NCBI GenBank assembly: GCA_023428465.1
Contig: JAEYXM010000249.1
Location: 1-10,361 of the forward strand
Source: Actinomycetes bacterium
GTDB lineage: Bacteria > Actinomycetota > Actinomycetes > Actinomycetales > Cellulomonadaceae
Direction: 5' to 3'
Length of the DNA stretch: 10,361 nt
Positions 1 to 8,822 of this stretch are shown here, piece after piece; within the stretch, counting starts at the first letter, position 1, and every line of letters starts with the position of its first letter. A model generated the notes under the pieces. That model ran no database searches. It saw nothing but the letters and a program-made list of their open reading frames with translations, and had not been told where the DNA came from. The position numbers and the translations under genes are program-made.

Positions 1-661
1 ATGCCCAGGCGCGCGACGGCGTCGCCGACCGTCGCGCCGACGACGAGCCCGACGGAGCCGAGCGGGCCGACGGCGTCGGGGCCGTCCAGCTCCGCGGCGT
101 TGCGCGCGGCCACGTGCCGTGCGATCGCTGCGGCGACCGCGACCGGGCCCTCCTCCCCCGGGCGCACCGCGTGCTGCACGCTCGGGCCCTCCGGGTTCGA
201 GGTGAGGGCGAGGACGAACAGGCCGCGCTCGTTCGCCGCGGCCGTCCGGAACGCCGGCTCGAGCGACCCGACGCCCAGGTAGGGGCTCACGGTCAGGGCG
301 TCCCCGGCCAGGGGCGAGCCCTCGCGCAGATAGGCGTCGGCGTAACCGGCCATCGTGGAGCCGATGTCGCCCCGCTTGGCATCCACCACGACCTGCGTCG
401 TCCCGTCCGCCCGGACCGCCGCGACGACCTCCTCGAGGGCCGCGACCCCGGCCGAGCCGTGCCGCTCGTAGAACGCCGACTGGGGCTTGAGGGCGGCGAC
501 GCGACCCGCCAGCGCCTCGACCACGCGCATCGAGAACCGGCGCAGGCCCTCGGCGTCGTCGGGCAGGCCCCAGGCGTCCAGGAGGGACGGGTGCGGGTCG
601 ATGCCGACGCAGACCGGCCCGAGACCCTCCATGGCGCGCGCCAGGCGCGCCCCGAAGGCCG

Positions 662-665
<4 letters not shown>
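1..665 (-). CDS. pyrF: Orotidine 5'-phosphate decarboxylase, type 2 (3' end outside window)
   Basis: Cytoplasmic enzyme that decarboxylates OMP to UMP, the last step of de novo pyrimidine synthesis. From the ATG at 665 the frame is open to the window edge, giving 221 residues; about 50-60 C-terminal residues are probably missing, judged from the usual 270-290 residues of the type 2 family. Visible motifs are GIDPHP near residues 21-26, the lysine of KPQ at 60, the catalytic-site block DAKRGDIGST with D95, K97 and D100, SPYLG at 127-131 and TSNPEG at 155-160. The DAKRGDI context and the spacing are those of the mycobacterial-type (type 2) enzyme and not the shorter E. coli type. The start is fixed by a 4-base ATGA overlap with the carB stop, so translation is probably coupled to carB. 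It is the last pyr gene seen here; what follows lies outside the window. Confidence 0.95.
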
Positions 666-3980
<3,315 letters not shown>

Positions 3981-3997
<17 letters not shown>

Positions 3998-5240
3998 CGG
4001 TCTCCTCGGGGTCCTCGCTGGGGGCGGCGGCGTCGGCGGCGGGGACGGACGCGGCGCCGTCGGCACCCACCCGTCCCGTCGTGCACAGCTCGACGAACCG
4101 GTCGAACAGATACCCGGCGTCGTGCGGGCCGGCGGCCGCCTCCGGGTGGTACTGGACGGAGAACGCCGGCACGTCGAGGCACTCCAGGCCCTCGACGACG
4201 CCGTCGTTCAGGGCCACGTGCGAGACGCGAACGCGGCCGTAGCGGCCGTCGTCGTACGGGGCAACCGAGTCCGCGTCCGTCGGCGCGTCCACCGCGAAGC
4301 CGTGGTTGTGCGCCGTGATCTCGACCCTCGACGTGCGTCGGTCCATGACCGGCTGGTTCACGCCGCGGTGGCCGTAGGTGAGCTTGTACGTGCCGTACCC
4401 GAGGGCCCGACCGAGCAGCTGGTTGCCGTAGCAGATGCCGAAGAACGGGATCCTCCGGTCGAGGACGCCGCGCAGCAGCTCCACCTCGTGCACGGCCGCC
4501 GACGGGTCACCGGGGCCGTTGGAGAAGAACACGCCGTCGGGCTCGAGCGCGAGGACCTCCTCGAGCGTCACCGTCGCCGGCACCACGTGCGTGCGGACGC
4601 CCCGCTCGGCGAGGCGCTGCGGCGTCATCGACTTGATGCCCAGGTCCACCGCGACGACCGTCGCGACGGGCTCCGGGCTGCTCGCCGGCCCGCGGTACGG
4701 CTCGACCACGTGCGCCCGGGCCACCGTCACCTCGCGCGCCAGGTCGGCTCCGCTCATCGCGGGCGCCTCGTTCACGATGTCGAGCAGGTCCTGCTCGAGG
4801 AGCTCCCGCCCCGCCTCGTCCCGCAGACCGGCACCGGAGAAGATCCCGGCGCGCATGACGCCCCGCTCGCGCAGGTGCCGCGTGAGGGCCCGCGTGTCGA
4901 TCCCGCTGATCCCGACGATGCCCTCGGCGACCAGCGCCTCGTCGAGCGTGCGCGTCGAGCGCCAGCTCGAGGGGCGCAGGGCAGGTTCGCGGACCACGAA
5001 GCCGGCCACCCAGATCCGGGTGGACTCCGGGTCCTCGTCGTTCACACCGGTGTTGCCGATGTGCGGCGCCGTCATCACGACGATCTGCCGGTGGTACGAC
5101 GGGTCCGTCAACGTCTCCTGGTACCCGGTCATCCCGGTGTTGAAGACGGCCTCCCCGACCGTCGTGCCCGTGGCGCCGAAGGCGCGGCCCGTGAAGACCC
5201 GCCCGTCCTCCAGCACCAGGACGGCTCTCTCCTCGCTCAT
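3981..5240 (-). CDS. carA: Carbamoyl phosphate synthase small (glutamine amidotransferase) subunit
   Basis: Hydrolyses glutamine and channels ammonia to CarB. 419 residues against about 380 in E. coli. The N-terminal CarA-specific domain (LEDGRVFTG, then GMTGYQETLTDPSY near 36-49) is followed by a class I glutamine amidotransferase domain from about 195. This has SNGPGDPS near 240-247, the nucleophile C270 in GICYGNQLLG, NHGFAVD near 312-318, and H365 and E367 in QYHPEA, completing the Cys-His-Glu triad. GNQ replaces the GHQ of E. coli, which I believe is common in actinobacterial CarA. After about residue 391 there is a 28-residue Ala/Pro/Asp/Glu-rich tail, probably disordered, whose DNA carries the carB ribosome-binding site. 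The start at 5240 forms an ATGA overlap with the upstream gene and has GGAAGGA six bases before it; the longer in-frame opening only reads through the neighbouring gene. Confidence 0.97.
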
Positions 5241-5764
5241 CCGGCGTCCTTCCTCGTCTGTGCCACCCGGTTGACGGCGTCCGTCAGGGCGACCCGGTCG
5301 TCGTCGTGGCGCGGCAGCACGCCCGTCTGCAGTGTGCGGTCCGCGGCGGTCCAGCGGACCACCACGAGCCTGCCCCGGGCCACGGCGGTCCCGGCGATCC
5401 CGTCCGCCACGGCGGCGTCGATCAGGCGGTCCGCGGGCAGGAGCAGGTCCGCCTCCCCCGGCCGGCGCAGCAGCAGTCCGCTGCCGCCCACGGCGACCTC
5501 GGCGGTGGCGCGCACCCCGAGGTGGCGCACGGGGACCCGCTCGAGAGCGGAGTCGACCGGCGTCGTCGCGACGTACGTCGCTTCCATGGGGCCGGCCAGG
5601 TACGTGGCGGCCTCGCCCGGCGCGGTCGCGAACGCGGGGCCGTCGAGCTCCGCGGCGAGGGCCGCCCAGCGCCCGGCCCGCCGCTGCCAGCCCAGCCACA
5701 TCGCGGCGAGGGCAGCGGCGGCGAGCAGCGCGAGCGCGGCGACCTCGACAGTCGTACTCGTCAC
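5237..5764 (-). CDS. Small membrane-anchored protein of unknown function, PH-like domain suspected
   Basis: 175 residues from a GTG start that overlaps the pyrC stop as GTGA; the stop overlaps the carA start as ATGA, so it is an integral cistron of the pyr operon. Residues about 6-26 form one Ala/Leu-rich transmembrane helix, followed by WQRRAGR. These positive charges suggest the rest of the protein faces the cytoplasm. The remaining 145 residues alternate short hydrophobic strands (RATAEVAVGGSGLLLRR, RGRLVVVRWT, LQTGVLPR), consistent with a beta-rich domain ending in a helix (ALTDAVNRVAQ). This resembles the PH-like domains predicted for such actinobacterial proteins, but that assignment is from memory and not from a search. 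The M. tuberculosis gene in the same place, between pyrC and carA (Rv1382), is annotated only as an export or membrane protein. No catalytic motif is visible and the function is unknown. The conserved position suggests a link with carbamoyl phosphate or pyrimidine metabolism at the membrane, which is inference. Confidence 0.9.
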   Translation of the reverse strand: MTSTTVEVAALALLAAAALAAMWLGWQRRAGRWAALAAELDGPAFATAPGEAATYLAGPMEATYVATTPVDSALERVPVRHLGVRATAEVAVGGSGLLLRRPGEADLLLPADRLIDAAVADGIAGTAVARGRLVVVRWTAADRTLQTGVLPRHDDDRVALTDAVNRVAQTRKDAG

Positions 5765-7074
5765 GCGTCGCTCCTCGGGGTGGCGAGTGCCCCGTCGAGC
5801 ACGGTCGCGTGCCCGCGCAGGAACGTCGCGACCACCCGGCCCGTGAGCTCCAGCCCGCCGTACGGGGTGTTGCGGGAGAGGCTGGCGAGGGAGCCGGCGT
5901 CCACGGTCCAGCACGCTGCCGGGTCCACGAGCACGACGTTCGCGGGCTCGCCGACCTCCAGGGGCCGGCCCTGCGCGGTCGGTCCCGCGTCGACGCGGCC
6001 GATCCGCGCCGGCGCCGTGGACATCACCCGGGCGACGTCCGCCCAGGTCATGCGCCCGGTCGCCACCATGAGCGTGCTCACCACGGCGAGCGAGGTCTCC
6101 AGCCCGAGCATCCCGAAGGCCCCGGCCGCCCACTCGCAGTCCTTGTCCTCGCGGCTGTGCGGCGCGTGGTCCGTGCCCACCGTGTCGATCGTGCCGTCGG
6201 CGAGCCCGGCCCGGAGCGCCTCGGCGTCCTCCGCGGTGCGCAGCGGCGGGTTCACCTTGTACAGCGGGTCGTAGGTGCGGGCCAGCTCGTCCGTGAGCAT
6301 GAGGTGGTGGGGGGTGGCCTCCGCGGTCACCGGGATGTCGCGGGACTTCGCCCAGCGGATGAGGTCCACCGAGCCGGCCGTCGACACGTGCAGGACGTGC
6401 AGGCGCGACCCGACGTGCTGGGCGAGCAGGACGTCGCGGGCGATGATCGCCTCCTCGGCGACCGCGGGCCAGCCCGCGAGGCCGACCTCGGCGGACACGA
6501 CGCCCTCGTGCATCTGGGCACCTTGCGTCAGGCGAGGCTCCTGCGCGTGCTGGGCGACGACGCCGTCGAACGCCTTGACGTACTCCAGCGCGCGGCGCAT
6601 GAGGACCGGGTCGTGGACGCAGTGGCCGTCGTCGGAGAAGACCCGCACCCGCGCAACCGAGTGGGCCATGGCCCCGAGCTCGGCGAGCTGTTCCCCCGCC
6701 AGCCCGACGCTCACGGCGCCCACGGGCGCCACGTCGGTCCACCCGGCCTGCCGGCCGAGTCGCCACACCTGTTCCACGACGCCGGCCGTGTCCGCGACGG
6801 GCGAGGTGTTCGCCATCGCGTGCACCGCGGTGTACCCACCCAGGGCCGCCGCGCGGCTGCCCGTCTCGACGGTCTCCGCGTCCTCCCGGCCGGGCTCGCG
6901 CAGGTGCGTGTGCAGGTCCACCAGGCCCGGAAGCGCCACGAGGCCCTCGCCGTCGACGACGGTCGCACCCGCGCGCCGGGCCTCCGCGCCCATGGCGACG
7001 ATGCGCCCGTCGTCCAGCAGCAGGTCCGTGGGCTCGCCGCCCAGCGGCGCGACCCCCCGCAGCAGGTAGCTCAT
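5761..7074 (-). CDS. pyrC: Dihydroorotase, class I
   Basis: Zinc amidohydrolase that cyclises N-carbamoyl-aspartate to dihydroorotate, the third pyrimidine step. 437 residues, normal for the class I family of about 425-440. Metal and substrate residues are recognisable: H55 and H57 with R59 in DLHTHLREPG, D148/D149 in FSDDG (the position that bridges metals in place of a carbamylated lysine in class I enzymes), H176 in AQHAQEP, H229 in VLHVSTAG and D302 in GTDHAPH. APHHL-type substrate-loop residues appear as TPHHLMLTD near 254-262. All catalytic positions are kept, so this should be an active enzyme and not a structural pseudo-DHOase like the one paired with some ATCases. The ATG at 7074 overlaps the pyrB stop as ATGA and has GAGGGAGG six bases upstream. 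Adjacency to pyrB fits the ATCase-DHOase complexes reported in streptomycetes, but complex formation here is inferred. Confidence 0.97.
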   Translation of the reverse strand: MSYLLRGVAPLGGEPTDLLLDDGRIVAMGAEARRAGATVVDGEGLVALPGLVDLHTHLREPGREDAETVETGSRAAALGGYTAVHAMANTSPVADTAGVVEQVWRLGRQAGWTDVAPVGAVSVGLAGEQLAELGAMAHSVARVRVFSDDGHCVHDPVLMRRALEYVKAFDGVVAQHAQEPRLTQGAQMHEGVVSAEVGLAGWPAVAEEAIIARDVLLAQHVGSRLHVLHVSTAGSVDLIRWAKSRDIPVTAEATPHHLMLTDELARTYDPLYKVNPPLRTAEDAEALRAGLADGTIDTVGTDHAPHSREDKDCEWAAGAFGMLGLETSLAVVSTLMVATGRMTWADVARVMSTAPARIGRVDAGPTAQGRPLEVGEPANVVLVDPAACWTVDAGSLASLSRNTPYGGLELTGRVVATFLRGHATVLDGALATPRSDA

Positions 7075-8075
7075 GACAATGCCTCCCTCTCCCCCGCCAG
7101 CAGCCGGTACAGGACCGCCATCCGGACAGCGACCCCGTTGGCGACCTGCTCGACGATGACCGCGCGCGGGGAGTCGGCGGCGTCGGCCGAGATCTCCAGA
7201 CCCCGGTTCATGGGGCCCGGATGCATGATGATCGCGTGCTCGGGGAGCATCGCGACGCGGCGCGCGTCGAGCCCGTACGCCCGCGTGTACTCCAGCGGGC
7301 TGGGGAAGAAGCCGGTCGTGCCGGAGCGCGCGCTCCCGGCCCCGCCGTCCCCGCCCATCCGCTCGCGCTGGACGCGCAGCATCATGACCGCGTCGGGCCG
7401 GACCCCCTCGAGCACCTCGTCGAGGTGGTACGACGTCGTCGCGGTCCAGTCCTCGGCGCCGACCGGTACGAGCGTCGGCGGTGCGACGAGCGTCACCTGG
7501 GCCCCCAGCGTGTGCAGCAGCTGGACGTTCGAGCGCGCGACGCGCGAGTGCAGGACGTCGCCGACGATCGCGACGCGGCGCCCCTCGAGGTCGCGGCCCA
7601 CGCCGTCGGGGTTGCCCGCGTCGCCCGCGAGGTGGCGGCGCAGTGTGAAGGCGTCGAGCAGCGCCTGCGTCGGGTGCTGGTGCGTGCCGTCGCCGGCATT
7701 GACGACGGCCGAGCCGAGCCAGCCGGCGTGCGCGAGTCGGTGGGGCGCACCGGATGCCTGGTGGCGCACGACGACCGCGTCCGCGCCCATCGCCTGCAGG
7801 GTCAGCGCGGTGTCCTTGAGGGACTCGCCCTTGGACACGCTCGAGCCCTTGGCGGAGAAGTTGATGACGTCCGCGGACAGCCGCTTCGCGGCGGTCTCGA
7901 ACGAGATGCGCGTGCGCGTGGAGTCCTCGAAGAAGAGGTTGACCACGGTGCGCCCGCGCAGCGTCGGCAGCTTCTTGATCTCGCGGCCCTGGGTCGCGGC
8001 CATCCGCGCCGCGATGTCCAGCAGCTCGATGGCGGTGGTGCGGTCGAGGTCGGCCGCGCTGAGCAGGTGCCTCAT
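7071..8075 (-). CDS. pyrB: Aspartate carbamoyltransferase catalytic subunit
   Basis: Transfers the carbamoyl group from carbamoyl phosphate to aspartate, the committed pyrimidine step. 334 residues. The carbamoyl-phosphate loop STRTR is at 52-56, the SKGES loop at 81-85 supplies the lysine that reaches into a neighbouring active site, and GDGTHQHPTQ lies at 128-137. In the aspartate domain are GDVLHSRVARS at 172-182, MMLRVQRERM near 231-240 and MHPGPMNRG at 284-292. No pyrI regulatory-subunit gene is present, as expected outside enterobacteria and similar groups. A Gly/Ser/Ala stretch of about 13 residues after RERM appears to be an insertion relative to the M. tuberculosis enzyme as I remember it. 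The ATG at 8075 overlaps the pyrR stop as ATGA, with GAGGGAGGG five bases upstream. It should be expressed and repressed together with pyrR. Confidence 0.97.
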   Translation of the reverse strand: MRHLLSAADLDRTTAIELLDIAARMAATQGREIKKLPTLRGRTVVNLFFEDSTRTRISFETAAKRLSADVINFSAKGSSVSKGESLKDTALTLQAMGADAVVVRHQASGAPHRLAHAGWLGSAVVNAGDGTHQHPTQALLDAFTLRRHLAGDAGNPDGVGRDLEGRRVAIVGDVLHSRVARSNVQLLHTLGAQVTLVAPPTLVPVGAEDWTATTSYHLDEVLEGVRPDAVMMLRVQRERMGGDGGAGSARSGTTGFFPSPLEYTRAYGLDARRVAMLPEHAIIMHPGPMNRGLEISADAADSPRAVIVEQVANGVAVRMAVLYRLLAGEREALS

Positions 8076-8659
8076 CGCCGCCCTCCCTCGATGCGCACGG
8101 AGTCGGTGCCGTCGGTCTCCGACAGGCGCACGCGCACCTGCTCGCCGAGCGCGGTCGGCAGGTTCTTGCCCACGTAGTCGGCGCGGATCGGCAGCTCGCG
8201 GTGGCCGCGGTCGACGAGGACCGCGAGCTGGACGGCGCGGGGCCGGCCCAGCTCGCCGAGCGCGTCGAGGGCCGCGCGGATCGTCCGACCCGAGAAGAGC
8301 ACGTCGTCGACCAGGACGACGACACGGTCGTCGAGGTGCTCGACGCCCGCGGGAAGCTGCGTCTCGCCGATGCTGCGCGTCGGGTGCCGGTGCAGGTCGT
8401 CGCGGAACATCGTGACGTCCAGCGAGCCGACCAGCCGGTCGGCCTCCGCGCCCGGCTCGACGGCGGCGATGCGCTCGGCGAGGCGCTGCGCGAGGGGCAG
8501 CCCACGCGTGGGGATGCCGAGCAGGACCAGGTCGGCGGCGCCCTTGTTCCGTTCGAGGATCTCGTGGGCGATGCGGGTCAGGGCGCGGCCGATGTCCGCA
8601 CCGGAGAGCACGTCCGTACCGGAGGAGCCTGCGTGCTCGGGTTCGATGGCATGATCCAT
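8072..8659 (-). CDS. pyrR: PyrR, pyrimidine operon RNA-binding regulator (PRTase-fold, uracil phosphoribosyltransferase)
   Basis: Senses UMP/UTP and binds a hairpin in the pyr mRNA; members of the family also have uracil phosphoribosyltransferase activity. 195 residues, close to the usual 180-195. The PRPP-binding signature VVVLVDDVLFSGRT is at 113-126, the DLVLLGIPTRG block at 43-53, and the basic stretch FRDDLHRHPTRS near 85-96 corresponds to part of the RNA-binding surface in the family. The ATG at 8659 is preferred because a near-perfect AAGGAGGT lies five bases upstream; in-frame extension further upstream would cross the divergent putA gene. It is the first gene of the operon and a matching RNA site sits directly before its own Shine-Dalgarno, so autoregulation is expected. 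All six downstream cistrons overlap in series, so control at this point could spread by translational coupling. Confidence 0.97.
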   Translation of the reverse strand: MDHAIEPEHAGSSGTDVLSGADIGRALTRIAHEILERNKGAADLVLLGIPTRGLPLAQRLAERIAAVEPGAEADRLVGSLDVTMFRDDLHRHPTRSIGETQLPAGVEHLDDRVVVLVDDVLFSGRTIRAALDALGELGRPRAVQLAVLVDRGHRELPIRADYVGKNLPTALGEQVRVRLSETDGTDSVRIEGGRR

Positions 8660-8664
8660 CGCTG

Positions 8665-8672
8665 ACCTCCTT
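8665..8672 (-). promoter_or_regulatory. Strong Shine-Dalgarno of pyrR
   Basis: AAGGAGGT lies five bases before the pyrR ATG. It is the best ribosome-binding site in the window and decides the pyrR start. Its upstream edge is two bases from the foot of the predicted PyrR hairpin, so protein bound there would block ribosome access. Confidence 0.85.
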
Positions 8673-8673
8673 C

Positions 8674-8691
8674 CCCGCCTCACCGGACGGG
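8674..8691 (-). promoter_or_regulatory. PyrR-binding hairpin in the pyr mRNA leader
   Basis: Read on the minus strand, 8688-8677 is GTCCGGTGAGGC, which matches the core of the PyrR-binding consensus defined in Bacillus (ARUCCNGNGAGGYU) at every core position from UCC to GGY. The arms CCCGUC and GGCGGG pair over six base pairs, including one U-G, and close a CGGUGA hexaloop. No U-run follows, so this is not a terminator. The hairpin abuts the pyrR Shine-Dalgarno. Translational repression by PyrR has been described in Mycobacterium smegmatis, and the layout here fits that mechanism rather than the Bacillus attenuation mechanism. Confidence 0.82.
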
Positions 8692-8716
8692 CCTTAAAGG
8701 ATGCCTGACGGCCCGA

Positions 8717-8722
8717 ACAGTA
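8717..8722 (-). promoter_or_regulatory. Possible -10 element of the pyr operon promoter
   Basis: TACTGT on the minus strand fits the actinobacterial -10 pattern TANNNT. It would start transcription near 8710 and give a leader of about 51 bases containing the PyrR hairpin. The -35 region at a 17-base spacing is GGGCGG and does not resemble TTGACA, so this is only the best candidate in a very GC-rich stretch. Confidence 0.3.
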
Positions 8723-8751
8723 CTGCACGCGCCCCGAGCCCGCCCGAGCGG

Positions 8752-8798
8752 CCACCAGGTGGTCACCGGGGTGCTCCCACCCTGCGCTCCACCAGGTG
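8752..8798. repeat. Cluster of three CACC-N-GGTG inverted repeats, possible operator
   Basis: The boxes are CCACCAGGTGG at 8752-8762 (perfect dyad around one A), CACCGGGGTG at 8764-8773 (the same half-sites two bases apart) and CCACCAGGTG at 8789-8798. The first and third share ten identical bases 37 bases apart. The cluster ends 24 bases before the putA start chosen here. A transcription factor controlling putA, or both genes, is plausible, but no regulator is identified and the GC-rich background makes short dyads easier to find by chance. Confidence 0.4.
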
Positions 8799-8822
8799 CG
8801 CCGCCGCGCCGGGACGCGGACG

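Larger units (their letters stand above)
8660..8822. other. Divergent intergenic region between pyrR and putA
   Basis: This is the only noncoding stretch in the window, 163 bases. Besides the pyr leader elements it holds two period-10 copies of CCCGAGC (8733-8739 and 8743-8749), the 8-base palindrome CAGTACTG (8718-8725), and three CACC/GGTG inverted repeats towards putA. I see no convincing plus-strand -10/-35 pair for putA and no terminator. Confidence 0.8.

Noticed and set aside
3998..4066. Longer carB start at 4066
   Set aside because: It adds 23 Pro/Arg-rich residues encoded inside carA. The ATG at 3997 has a proper Shine-Dalgarno and the family's usual N-terminus.
5332..8415. Open frame of 1027 codons on the plus strand opposite pyrC, pyrB and pyrR
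   Set aside because: It is antisense across several well-identified genes, with low-complexity Arg/Pro/Ser content and no recognisable motif.
8692..8700. CCTTAAAGG near-palindrome as an operator
   Set aside because: Only four base pairs around a single centre, and it lies in the transcribed leader between other better-supported elements; too short to support alone.
8674..8715. Rho-independent terminator or attenuator before pyrR
   Set aside because: Hairpins exist but no U-run follows either of them; the sequence after the PyrR hairpin is the Shine-Dalgarno and the start codon.
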